Shown here: positions 21,222 to 28,560 of the stretch, piece by piece
Layout: each line of letters opens with the position of its first letter
Numbering within the stretch: position 1 is the first letter of the stretch
Origin: a virus
Direction: 5' to 3' (one strand)
IMG/VR virus record: IMGVR_UViG_3300046689_000136
Span: 1 to 30,640 of that record
Length of the DNA: 30,640 bases
The notes under the pieces: generated by a model
What the model saw: the letters and a program-made list of their open reading frames with translations, nothing else
Databases searched by the model: none
What the model was told of the DNA's origin: nothing
Position numbers and translations under genes: made by a program

Positions 21222-21861
21222 GCCTGTCCTCCCAGCGGTGCATCTCGTAGATGTGCGAGTTCCGCTCGACGAGCGTTAGCTCTCTCGCTCCACGCGTCAT
21301 ACCGTGCCGCATGTACTTGAATCTCGGCCTGTCGCCGGAGGCGAACACAGCGCCGATCCTGGCGAGCCGTCGCCACAGCGCCCAGTCCTGCAACGCGCAG
21401 TCGGGGAACCCGCCGGCGTCGAGCAGAATGTCTGTGCGGACGAACGATCCGGCCACGAACGGGTTGTGGTCTAGCTCGAGGATCTCAGCGTTCTCCATCA
21501 CGGGCGGGATGTACACCTCTCCGTCGCTGCGCTCGTAGCCGCACTGCACGACATCGGCGTCCACATGCTCGATCCCCTCGAGCGCGTCAGGGAAGGCGAT
21601 GTCGTCGATGTCGTGGATCCAGACCCATTCGCTCCGCACCTGATCGAGCGCGCTGTTCAGGTGGAACGCCTGCGGGTACGAGTCGCGGTTCTGGCGACGG
21701 CGGAAGACCTCGAGCACGCTGGTGATGTGTCGGTAGCGGTCGGTGCCGATGACCACTTCGCGCGGTGCCGGGTTGAGCATCCCGACCGCGTGCAGCCAGT
21801 CGGACAGGTAGTCGTCGTGGGTGGCTCCGTACAGGCAGCTGATGATCGTCACGTCGACCAT
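21205..21861 (-). CDS. Family 2-like glycosyltransferase, 218 aa
   Basis: ATG at 21859-21861, 13 bases inside the preceding gene. It opens with VDVTIISCLYGATHDDYLSD and PREVVIGTDRY, and the segment SEWVWIHDIDDIAFPDALEG (78-97) has the DxD site (DIDD, 84-87) with following helix. NPFVAGSFVRTDILLDAGGF (133-152) and CALQDWALWRRL (155-166) match the usual 'g....r...l...GGF.e....ED..l..rl' acceptor region, with Q-D in place of E-D. It is a typical GT2-type transferase of about normal catalytic-domain length, with no membrane segment. Confidence 0.82.
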   Translation of the reverse strand: MVDVTIISCLYGATHDDYLSDWLHAVGMLNPAPREVVIGTDRYRHITSVLEVFRRRQNRDSYPQAFHLNSALDQVRSEWVWIHDIDDIAFPDALEGIEHVDADVVQCGYERSDGEVYIPPVMENAEILELDHNPFVAGSFVRTDILLDAGGFPDCALQDWALWRRLARIGAVFASGDRPRFKYMRHGMTRGARELTLVERNSHIYEMHRWEDRLAVAK

Positions 21862-22490
21862 GCCACGTCTCCTTCCCTGAACCCGACGCGCTCCTTGTAG
21901 AAGCGCAGCCCCTCCTGACCGGAGTCGTGACGGTTGTAGTAGAGGATCCCTTCGTTGCCCGACTGGTCCTCGACCATGCCGGCGAACAGGAGGTACATGA
22001 TCTCGTCGGTGAGGTAGTCGCCGTGGCCGAGGATCATCGACACCATGGCGAGCTCGTTGCTGCGGTGCAGCGTCAGGTAGGCGACGAGGTTGAGCCGCGG
22101 CGAGAGCACACCGTAGGTGCGCGTGTTGTGCAGGTCGCAGGGGAACTGCGCGAGCCGGCCGCGTTCGCAGAACTTCGTGTAGCCAGCCGCCATCGGTCGT
22201 CCCTGGCGCTCGTCGAGCGACGTGTTGATCGCGAAGATGTCGTCCGAGTACTGGCTGTAGTCGACCTCGTTGAAGATGTAGCCGCGCCGCTCGCAGCGGT
22301 CAGAGCGCTTCCGCGCGGTGCGGTGCTCGGAACGCCACTCCTCGAGCGAGGCGGGGCAGACCATGATCGATACGCCTTGCTGATAGCGAATCGGCGCGAG
22401 CGTCCCTGCCAGATGCTGCGCGTGCGCGATGCAGCCCTGCTCATCGCAGTCACCGACGAGGTCGACGGGGAGCGCCAGCGTCTCAATCAC
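21849..22490 (-). CDS. GNAT-like acyltransferase candidate, 213 aa
   Basis: GTG at 22488-22490 overlaps the methyltransferase stop by 8 bases. The segment EEWRSEHRTARKRSDRCERR and YSDDIFAINTSLDERQGRPM (81-100) resembles a conserved region of uncharacterised GNAT-related proteins. LVAYLTLHRSNELAMVSMIL is a central strand-loop, and EGLRFYKERVGFREGD (193-208) is like the 'l..FY...GF' end of GNAT acetyltransferases. It probably adds an acyl group to a sugar or protein. A FemAB-type aminoacyl transferase is an alternative. The assignment is moderate. Confidence 0.6.
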   Translation of the reverse strand: MIETLALPVDLVGDCDEQGCIAHAQHLAGTLAPIRYQQGVSIMVCPASLEEWRSEHRTARKRSDRCERRGYIFNEVDYSQYSDDIFAINTSLDERQGRPMAAGYTKFCERGRLAQFPCDLHNTRTYGVLSPRLNLVAYLTLHRSNELAMVSMILGHGDYLTDEIMYLLFAGMVEDQSGNEGILYYNRHDSGQEGLRFYKERVGFREGDVAWST

Positions 22491-22968
22491 GGCGCATCAC
22501 CAGCCAGCCCACTCGTTCGTTGCGCGGGAAATACGAAGCCGTCCAGGGGTCATCCTCGGGCAACTCCACGTCGCTCTTCACGGTCAGCGTCAGCATCTTG
22601 CGCGCGACCGTCAGCCAGAGGTAGAGCATCTCCCAGGAGCGCTCCTGCATGTGACCCATGAACGGGTCGACCGACACCACATCCCACTCGCGGCCCTCCA
22701 TGGCGGCGCGGCTGGCGAAGTCGTAGGCGTCGTCGACATGGAACGCGTGACCCTCCGGCATCAGCAACGCCATCTCGAACAGCTTGTCCGCGTCCGTGTC
22801 GATGAAGTCGATGGTCAGGCCGGCGCGGATCAGATGGATTCCATCATTCCAGCCCCAGAACCCTGCCGCGAACAGCGACAGAGCCGTGCCTTCCGTCGGG
22901 AGCAGGAACGACGGATACGGCTGCGCCTCGCGATTCAACGCGTCGAACGTCTCCGGCTTGGCGATCAA
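22483..22968 (-). CDS. Class I SAM-dependent methyltransferase, 161 aa
   Basis: The TTG at 22966-22968 overlaps the stop of the preceding gene (TTGA). No other in-frame start lies near, and extension would only shadow that gene. TALSLFAAGFWGWNDGIHLI (28-47) is a motif I-like glycine loop, and LTIDFIDTDADKL (51-63) supplies the acidic end of strand two. WDVVSVDPFMGH (95-106) is the motif IV strand. The protein is a minimal Rossmann-fold methyltransferase. The carbohydrate cassette makes O- or N-methylation of a sugar the simplest role. DNA or protein methylation cannot be excluded. Confidence 0.75.
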   Translation of the reverse strand: MIAKPETFDALNREAQPYPSFLLPTEGTALSLFAAGFWGWNDGIHLIRAGLTIDFIDTDADKLFEMALLMPEGHAFHVDDAYDFASRAAMEGREWDVVSVDPFMGHMQERSWEMLYLWLTVARKMLTLTVKSDVELPEDDPWTASYFPRNERVGWLVMRRD

Positions 22969-23423
22969 CTCTGCGCCTTGATGACGACCACCTGGAGCAG
23001 CGAGCCGAGGAAGAAGCCGTCCCCGTTCACGTCCGTGAAGTCGGTGTAGCCCGACCAGGGGAACCCGTCCTGCCATTTCAGATCCTGCGCCCAGCCGCCG
23101 AGCGAATGGTCTGAGTCGAGCGCCTTGACGATCGACATGTCATCCTCGTCGTCCATCAGGGCGAGCAGGATGTCCTCGCCCGAGTACAGGTCGGCGGTGG
23201 AGACGCGCACCCGGACCGTGATCGGGATCCCGCTGTACAGATCCCCGTACGCGGCAAGGCCAGCCTCGAGGCCGGTCGGGTTCGCGATCAGCATGTCGAT
23301 CGCCGGAGTCTCCGCGATCGAGAATGCGCGAGGCTCGAAGTGCAGCGTCACCGGGGACACCGGCTGGAGCTCGTTCTCAAGTTGTGCGGCCATGGCATCC
23401 ATGACCTGGGCGATCGTCGCCAT
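22965..23423 (-). CDS. Head-tail joining / tail-completion protein, 152 aa
   Basis: ATG at 23421-23423, five bases after the connector stop. The N-terminus is a helix TIAQVMDAMAAQLENELQ. It continues as ETPAIDMLIANPTGLEAGLA, GIPITVRVRVSTADLYSGED and a C-terminal domain ending FTDVNGDGFFLGSLLQVVV. The start MxxxAxQLxxxL, middle strands and location between connector and tail genes are those of tail-completion proteins of siphoviruses. The stop overlaps the methyltransferase start, so this gene is coupled to the carbohydrate cassette. Confidence 0.68.
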   Translation of the reverse strand: MATIAQVMDAMAAQLENELQPVSPVTLHFEPRAFSIAETPAIDMLIANPTGLEAGLAAYGDLYSGIPITVRVRVSTADLYSGEDILLALMDDEDDMSIVKALDSDHSLGGWAQDLKWQDGFPWSGYTDFTDVNGDGFFLGSLLQVVVIKAQS

Positions 23424-23427
23424 CGAG

Positions 23428-24321
23428 CTAGGCGATTCCCCACTGCTGCTTGATCGGCGAGAGCCGCTGCGCGTACCGCTCCCATGAGTAACGACCGAAA
23501 GTCGACGGGACAGCCTCATCGACGACACCCAGGATCCCAGGCGCGCTCTCGCGGTGCCGCCACAGGTCAGCGGCACGATCGATGCAAACGCCCTTCAGAA
23601 GCTCGAGTTCCTGGGTCGTGTACGCAGGACCGTCAGCCGAACGGTCGACCTCCGCGTTGATCTCGATCGTGGCCGTGTCCAAGTCGCCTTGCGCGGCCAG
23701 TGTCTGGTCTGCCGTCGGAGTCTTGATCTTGAGGATGCGGAACAGGTCTGCGGTTGTCGCATAGGACGTGACGCCGACGGGTGTGCCGCTGGTGAACAAC
23801 TCGCTCGCCTGCTGGGTGAACGCTCCTTGGTTCAGCCACAGCGACGCCTCGAACACGGCGTCCAGCGTGCGCGTCGCCACGATCTCCAGCAACTGTTCGG
23901 CTCCGGTAGCCGTGAACGACGTCCCAGCATCCTCGAAGAAGGTGCCTCCGCTGAAGTAGTCGAGGAACAGCGTGTACTGGACCCCGACGGTCAGCGTGAC
24001 GGTGAACGTAACCGTGCGGGAACCGTCGTACGACCAAGTCCCCGCGTGACCACCGCTGCCTGACGACGGCGTTCCGTAGACGAAGTTCTCGCTGGACAGG
24101 AACTCGCCGTTGTTGTTGTCTCTTACGTCGCCGCCGAAGATGACGCCGGCGGTCAGACCGGCCAGGGGCGTGATCGTGCGAAGCATCGCTGACCCGTTCC
24201 CCGTGAACTGGTCGATGTGCTGCGACGACCCGTCCGTGACCGTCAGTTGGTACACGTGCCCGTTGATCGTGTCGACGGTTGCCGAGATCGATGTCGAACC
24301 GGCGTAACTCCAGACGACCAT
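23428..24321 (-). CDS. Head-tail connector with added N-terminal beta domain, 297 aa
   Basis: The C-terminal 107 residues match the gp6-like head-tail connector pattern: TADLFRILKIKTPTADQTLA, TATIEINAEVDRS, YTTQELELLKGVCIDRAADL and FGRYSWERYAQRLSPIKQQW. The first 145 residues are different. They are all-beta and rich in G, S and T (NGHVYQLTVTDG, GTWSYDGSRTVTFTVTLTVG and VQYTLFLDYF), like an Ig- or carbohydrate-binding-type sandwich. A helical linker with TLDAVFEASLWLNQGAFTQQ joins them. The connector fills the portal-tail junction; the extra domain probably projects outward and could be a surface decoration. Confidence 0.7.
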   Translation of the reverse strand: MVVWSYAGSTSISATVDTINGHVYQLTVTDGSSQHIDQFTGNGSAMLRTITPLAGLTAGVIFGGDVRDNNNGEFLSSENFVYGTPSSGSGGHAGTWSYDGSRTVTFTVTLTVGVQYTLFLDYFSGGTFFEDAGTSFTATGAEQLLEIVATRTLDAVFEASLWLNQGAFTQQASELFTSGTPVGVTSYATTADLFRILKIKTPTADQTLAAQGDLDTATIEINAEVDRSADGPAYTTQELELLKGVCIDRAADLWRHRESAPGILGVVDEAVPSTFGRYSWERYAQRLSPIKQQWGIA

Positions 24322-24471
24322 CTAGGTCTTCTTCTTCGCCTTCGGGTTCGGCTTCTGCTCGACCTTCTGTGGAGCGCCGAGTCCGGCGAGATTGTCGGTC
24401 GTGGTCGACTTGGTCGTCACGCCAGTCGGACTGTAGATCCCTGCCTCTCGGCGCTCCCTGTACGGAGTCAT
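24322..24471 (-). CDS. Lysine-rich small protein, 49 aa
   Basis: ATG at 24469-24471; the TAG is directly adjacent to the next ATG, and the start lies two bases after the previous stop. The product is MTPYRERREAGIYSPTGVTT followed by a polar stretch and a strongly basic end KPNPKAKKKT. It has little hydrophobic content and is likely disordered. It belongs to the short genes after the capsid gene, perhaps a head-associated or DNA-contacting factor. Family unknown. Confidence 0.55.
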   Translation of the reverse strand: MTPYRERREAGIYSPTGVTTKSTTTDNLAGLGAPQKVEQKPNPKAKKKT

Positions 24472-24473
24472 TC

Positions 24474-24746
24474 CTAGTTGTCCGGGGTCGGCATGTTCGC
24501 GAACGACTGACCGCCTGCCGCGATCCCGTACGCCTCGATGTTGTGCTCGCCGCCGCCCGTGGGGACGTCTCCCGGCATCTCCACGTCGGGCGAGGCAACG
24601 TCACCGGGCGAGGGAGCCGCGTTCGTGCCGTAGTTGCCGCCGTCGGTGGGCATCTCCTGCCCGGACGGGTTGTACGGCTCCGGGCCTGCCGGCATCCTGC
24701 CCACGTTCTCCTGCGTCCCCGACTCCATTCCTGACATCTCGCTCAT
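24474..24746 (-). CDS. Pro/Gly-rich head-region protein, 90 aa
   Basis: ATG at 24744-24746 after AAAGGAG. The product is of low complexity, rich in P, G, M, S and N (MPAGPEPYNPSGQEMPTDGG, APSPGDVASPDVEMPGDV) with no predicted helix or strand, and acidic overall. It follows the capsid gene and its hairpin. Disordered proteins here may act as head-surface decoration or assembly aids; the sequence does not decide. Serine, threonine and asparagine content would suit glycosylation, but no motif proves it. Confidence 0.6.
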   Translation of the reverse strand: MSEMSGMESGTQENVGRMPAGPEPYNPSGQEMPTDGGNYGTNAAPSPGDVASPDVEMPGDVPTGGGEHNIEAYGIAAGGQSFANMPTPDN

Positions 24747-24764
24747 CCTGTCTCCTTTCGGTTC

Positions 24765-24797
24765 GGGAGGGTCCAGCCCCTGGAGCCAGACCCTCCC
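24765..24797 (-). terminator. Strong stem-loop after the major capsid gene
   Basis: GGGAGGGTC (24765-24773) and GACCCTCCC (24789-24797) form a perfect 9-bp GC-rich stem with a 15-base loop, 20 bases after the capsid TAA/TGA region on the minus strand. No U-run follows, and the RBS of the next gene comes soon after. It may attenuate transcription or stabilise capsid mRNA, giving more capsid than downstream protein. Confidence 0.55.
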
Positions 24798-24816
24798 TTC
24801 CTCAGCGCCCCGTACC

Positions 24817-26067
24817 TTACGAGGCGGTCGTGATCAGTGAGAACGCGCCGTTGTCGACCACATCGGCCTCGAAGGCTCCGATGATGCCGACCTCGACGCC
24901 GCCGATCGCAGGCTCGACGACGCGGAGCTCGACCGGAGCGCCAGCCGTCTCTGCGACGAGCAGTCCAGCGGAGTCCCCGACGATGATCGTGCCAGCGTCG
25001 AGTCCACGCGAGATCACGATGTTCAGCGGCCCGATGTTCTGGCCGTTGACGCTCATGAACTGCGTGAACGCGTTCGACGTCAGCCCCAGGAAGTAGCCGA
25101 AGCGGTCCGGGGCGAGGTAGATCGTGTCAGCGACGCGACCGCTGTTCGTGAACACAGCGCCGTAACCGGCACCGATGCCCGTCATCATCTGGGCGAAGGT
25201 GTCGGTCGCACCGACGGTCGTGCCGATCTTGTTCGTGAACGCCGAGTCGGTCAGCGCCTTGGCGGCGTCCTGCTCCGTCTTCAACGCGTAGTCAGCCGCG
25301 GCCAGGTCGAACCACAGGGACAACGCGTCCGGCGTCGTCCAGTTGATCGCCTGCCACGACAGGTCGCCGCCGCCCAAGTATGTCGACGCGGTCTGCGTGA
25401 CCAAGTCGACGACCATGCCCTGGTTGCCTGCCTCCGTCTTCTGGGTGGCCTGCACCGAGACGATCGGGCGGGTGGTGACCTTCGGGTAGGTGAGCGTGCC
25501 CCGCATCAGCGAGGTCCGCATGGCCGAGTTGACCAGATTCCGGTTCTTGTTGATGATCTGGAAAATCTGGTCGAGGTACTGCGGCGTCTGGAGTCCGGCG
25601 ACGTTGCTCGAGAGCGTGTTCGCCGGAACCCTCTGCAACAGCTGCAACCGCTCGCGAGCCTTGAGAACCTGCTCGTTGCCGCCGGCTAGCTGGGCGATCT
25701 TGTCGCACTGCGTCGTGCCGCGCGTGAGGACCATGTCCCGTGCGTAGCTCGCGAAGTCGCGGTACATGATGCCGTCGCCGTCGATCTCGACGCCCTCCGT
25801 CTCACCCGCCATCAGCCGCCGCAGCTTGCTCGCGTTGGCGATGGCGTTGCGGGTGGACTCGATGTCGTCGGAGAGGGTCGTCGTCTCCGAGTCGATCGTG
25901 GTGACGCGCTCGCGGTACATCAGGACGTGCTCCTGCTCCGTCTCGGAGAGCGACTTGTCGTCACGGGAGTTGATCGACGCGTTCAGCGCCTCCCACTTCT
26001 CCGTGATGATCTGGCGCTCGTCGAGGAGCGTCGCCAGGCGCGTTTCCGCCTGAGTCGTCTCGCTCAT
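24817..26067 (-). CDS. HK97-fold major capsid protein, 416 aa
   Basis: ATG at 26065-26067 after GGAGGTGTAAAACG. The first 90 residues are helical and charged (TRLATLLDERQIITEKWEAL, ETTTLSDDIESTRNAIANAS), a delta-domain-like scaffold removed by the protease in HK97-type phages. Then come the HK97 body features: ANTLSSNVAGLQTPQYLDQI, RGTLTYPKVTTRPIVSVQ for the E-loop/N-arm region, LSLWFDLAAADYALKTEQDA for the spine helix, RVADTIYLAPDRFGYFLGL and a C-terminal P-domain (GLLVAETAGAPVELRVVEPA, GAFEADVVDNGAF). All expected domains are present and the length is normal. It is preceded by protease and portal genes as usual. Confidence 0.93.
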   Translation of the reverse strand: MSETTQAETRLATLLDERQIITEKWEALNASINSRDDKSLSETEQEHVLMYRERVTTIDSETTTLSDDIESTRNAIANASKLRRLMAGETEGVEIDGDGIMYRDFASYARDMVLTRGTTQCDKIAQLAGGNEQVLKARERLQLLQRVPANTLSSNVAGLQTPQYLDQIFQIINKNRNLVNSAMRTSLMRGTLTYPKVTTRPIVSVQATQKTEAGNQGMVVDLVTQTASTYLGGGDLSWQAINWTTPDALSLWFDLAAADYALKTEQDAAKALTDSAFTNKIGTTVGATDTFAQMMTGIGAGYGAVFTNSGRVADTIYLAPDRFGYFLGLTSNAFTQFMSVNGQNIGPLNIVISRGLDAGTIIVGDSAGLLVAETAGAPVELRVVEPAIGGVEVGIIGAFEADVVDNGAFSLITTAS

Positions 26068-26195
26068 CGTTTTACACCTCCGTACTGATTGACATGGACA
26101 TTGCGCGGCGGGTGTCGATGTCAGGGGTGCCGGTCAGTGCCGGGGTGCCTGTTGGCTCGAGGTGCGCCTGTTGTGAGCGGTTCAAGAGTAGAGGA
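26068..26195 (-). other. 128-base leader between protease and capsid genes
   Basis: This is the largest non-coding gap in the window. On the minus strand it carries GGCACC-type short repeats (CAACAGGCGCACC, CAACAGGCACCCC, GACCGGCACCCC) and ends in GGAGGTG, the capsid ribosome site. I see no convincing -35/-10 pair. It may form the 5' leader of a processed capsid mRNA. Confidence 0.4.
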
Positions 26196-27143
26196 TCAGG
26201 TGGATGAACTGGTCGAGTTGAATGCGTCCAGCATCTTCTTCAGCTTGATCTCGGCTGCGTCGCGCTGGGCCTGAGTCGCGTCGTTCGGGAAGCCCTGGCC
26301 GATCCGCGACAGCGCCGCGCGGACACCGTTGACGTTGATCTCGCCACTCGGCTCCTTGTAGGGGAGGTGGCAGTTGTCCTTCGTCTTCGGTCCGCCGGAC
26401 GGGTTCAGGTCGATCGCGGCTGCGGCGCAGTACGCCTCGGGCGTGTCGTAGCGGCCGGCCGATCCGTCCCACGCCGTCTCGACGTAGGAGCGGGAGAGCA
26501 GGATCGCCATCCCTTCTGGGAGTTCGACGCCGAGCTCCGCGCAGCGCTCGAGCAGTTCCTTGTTCGGCGGCGGCGGCAGCATCGACTCGTCCACGATCTG
26601 CTCCTCGCGCAGCGACAGGATCCTGGCGGTCGAGTAGGCGGGGCCGGTGGCGAGCGCGACGCTGTCCAGATGAGCGACCTGGCGCTGCACGATCCCATCG
26701 TTGGTGCGGACAGACTTGATCGGCAGGAACTCGGCGGACACGCCGTCGTAGCCGCCGTTGAGGACGAGCTCGCGCGCGGTCATCGCGTCCGGTGTTTCGA
26801 GGAACGTGAACTCGCCCTCGTAGCCTCCGTCCGTCTCGGTCAGGCTCTTGCCTGTGCCGACGATGCCGGACGTGCCGGACTTGCGGCCACCGTTCTCGTC
26901 CAGCGCAGCATGATCCGACCGCAGGCGGATCCGGTGCGCGTGCGGCACGTTGCGCGCGAACGCGCCCCGCATGAACTGCTCCTTGTACGGCTTGAAGTCG
27001 GGCGGATCTGCCACATCCGCCACCTCGTCAAACGGGACGACGCGCACGTTGATCGTGCGCCCGTCACCCGCGTGTGCCTGGACGGAGAAGGTGCGGACGA
27101 GGATGTCGCGCCCGACCTTGGCCTCTTCCACAACCTCGGTCAT
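26196..27143 (-). CDS. HK97-family prohead protease with C-terminal extension, 315 aa
   Basis: The N-terminal domain (1-175) has the U35 pattern: TINVRVVPFDEVADVAD, KEQFMRGAFARNVPHAHRIR, RSDHAAL with the candidate catalytic histidine H78, and ELVLNGGYDGVSAEF with S136. A proline linker precedes a second domain of about 95 residues (WDGSAGRYDTPEAYCAAAAI, KTKDNCHLPYKEPSGEINVN, GVRAALSRIGQGF). Domains like this second one appear at protease C-termini in many actinobacterial phages. The enzyme cleaves the capsid delta domain during maturation. Its stop lies 128 bases before the capsid gene, and its start overlaps the portal stop. Confidence 0.88.
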   Translation of the reverse strand: MTEVVEEAKVGRDILVRTFSVQAHAGDGRTINVRVVPFDEVADVADPPDFKPYKEQFMRGAFARNVPHAHRIRLRSDHAALDENGGRKSGTSGIVGTGKSLTETDGGYEGEFTFLETPDAMTARELVLNGGYDGVSAEFLPIKSVRTNDGIVQRQVAHLDSVALATGPAYSTARILSLREEQIVDESMLPPPPNKELLERCAELGVELPEGMAILLSRSYVETAWDGSAGRYDTPEAYCAAAAIDLNPSGGPKTKDNCHLPYKEPSGEINVNGVRAALSRIGQGFPNDATQAQRDAAEIKLKKMLDAFNSTSSST

Positions 27144-28411
27144 CAGTTCCTCCCCAACCCGACCAGCCGTGGCTGCGGCGGGTTGTTCTGTTGTGCCGGA
27201 GACGCGCCGGCGGTTGGCGGTGCAGGCTGTGCCTGCGGATAGTCCTGCGACTCAGCAGCGGCCTGCGGATCGTCCTCTTCAGTGGCGAACGGTCCGGCGG
27301 CGACGCCCTGCTCCAGGTGCAGCGGCATGAACGTGTCGTTCGCGTCGAACCAGACCCACTGCCCTGACGGCAGCGCCTGCGAGGTAAACGCGTCCGCGAT
27401 CCTCTTCGCGGTCGGGCGCAACTCGAAGCGCCACCACATCTCACCCAGCATCCCAGGGTTCTGGTAGGTCAGACTCGCGTTGCCGCGACCGCCGCCGACC
27501 GTCAGGTTCAACAGGATGGCGGGGATGCCGAAGGCGGCAGCGAGCGCGACCGCGTTGAAGTCCTGGTTCTCGAGCAGCGACAGGTCCTTCGGGTTGAAGG
27601 ACAACTCGGTGAAGTCGAGCTCCGGCGGCAGCACGGGCGGTGCACCCGACCGTGTCGCCGTTCTCGCCTGCCACTGGGTCTGGATCGCCTCGGCCTGCGC
27701 CGAGTCCAGCTTGCGCTGCGACTTGAGCGCCACCTTCGGGATCCCGCCCGTGTTCACCTCGAGCGCCGCGTTGCCGGCGGCGAGCAGACCCCAGGCCAGC
27801 TGCGCGTAGGCGCGGATCGTCGGAGTCCCGTGCGCCTGGAAGGTCGCCTGCGCGCCGGGGTTGCGGTCGATCTGGATCACGTCGGCCGGGTCGAGAGTGT
27901 CCCCGCCCAGGATCTTGTACTCGCGCACACCGTCGCGCCACAGCGGCTCGCAGATCCGGGCCGGGATCGTCGTCCAGTTGCGCGGGAAGCCGTTCGCGTA
28001 CCGCTGCGTGATGTAGGCGAGCGCGTACCCCCAGCCGTACATGTCAGCGACGAGACTGAAGATCGCGTCCGAGACACCGTTCGGGTAGAAGAGCGGGTCC
28101 GGGTTGCAGACCCACATCGGCTCCGTCGCGTCCGCCACGTTCGGTGCCTCGAAGCGCAACGGCATAGAGGCGATCTGCTGCGCGTTCATCTGGATGCAGC
28201 GGTTCGAGATCCAGGTCCGCTCCGCGAGCAGTCCGTTACCGGGCCAGAACATCTGGCCTGCGGCGTTGAGCCCGTTCTCCGTCCAGAAGTTCGGGATGAT
28301 CGAATCCCAGAGGGACATGTTGGTGCCCTCGAGCGGTTCGACATCGCGCTCCAGCAGTTGCTCGCCACGCACCGGCCTGACTCCTCTGGTCATCCTCTCG
28401 AACAGGCTCAT
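27143..28411 (-). CDS. Portal protein, 422 aa
   Basis: I chose ATG at 28409-28411 (MSLFERMTRG), which overlaps the stop of the small membrane protein. The portal pattern is present: RTWISNRCIQMNAQQIASMP for the N-terminal wing, LVADMYGWGYALAYITQRYA, ADVIQIDRNPG with YAQLAWGLLAAGNAALEVNT, LDFTELSFNPKDLSLLENQD for the hairpin, and AAAFGIPAILLNLTVGGG with ENP-like region near the crown. The C-terminus is a proline/glutamine-rich disordered tail. Twelve subunits would form the DNA channel. Gene order terminase, portal, protease, capsid confirms the call. Confidence 0.9.
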   Translation of the reverse strand: MSLFERMTRGVRPVRGEQLLERDVEPLEGTNMSLWDSIIPNFWTENGLNAAGQMFWPGNGLLAERTWISNRCIQMNAQQIASMPLRFEAPNVADATEPMWVCNPDPLFYPNGVSDAIFSLVADMYGWGYALAYITQRYANGFPRNWTTIPARICEPLWRDGVREYKILGGDTLDPADVIQIDRNPGAQATFQAHGTPTIRAYAQLAWGLLAAGNAALEVNTGGIPKVALKSQRKLDSAQAEAIQTQWQARTATRSGAPPVLPPELDFTELSFNPKDLSLLENQDFNAVALAAAFGIPAILLNLTVGGGRGNASLTYQNPGMLGEMWWRFELRPTAKRIADAFTSQALPSGQWVWFDANDTFMPLHLEQGVAAGPFATEEDDPQAAAESQDYPQAQPAPPTAGASPAQQNNPPQPRLVGLGRN

Positions 28412-28560
28412 GCGCGCATCCTCTCGACGACCTGTGCCGCGACGAGAGCGCTCAGGCAGACGACGATCCAGCCCTCCGTCTTCCAGACGCCACCCCACAG
28501 CACGTCCACGACCCCGACCAGTCCCGCGCCGAGAGAGATCAGAAGCAGTCCCCTCACCAT
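28408..28560 (-). CDS. Small membrane protein between terminase and portal, 50 aa
   Basis: ATG at 28558-28560; ATGA overlaps link it to both the terminase stop and the portal start. The sequence VRGLLLISLGAGLVGVVDVL is a long hydrophobic segment, followed by WKTEGWIVVCLSALVAAQVV and a basic end. Two membrane helices are likely. A membrane protein between terminase and portal genes is unusual but recurrent in actinobacterial phages. Its function is unknown. Confidence 0.6.
   Translation of the reverse strand: MVRGLLLISLGAGLVGVVDVLWGGVWKTEGWIVVCLSALVAAQVVERMRA

Noticed and set aside
22483-22968. Idea that the methyltransferase is a DNA-modification enzyme of a restriction system
   Set aside because: It lacks the DPPY/NPPY-type motif IV (it has VDPFMG) and any target-recognition domain, and its neighbours are sugar enzymes.
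26072-26101. Nine-codon open frame (MSMSISTEV) just before the capsid gene, possible leader peptide
   Set aside because: Too short to distinguish from chance; its end merely covers the capsid ribosome site.
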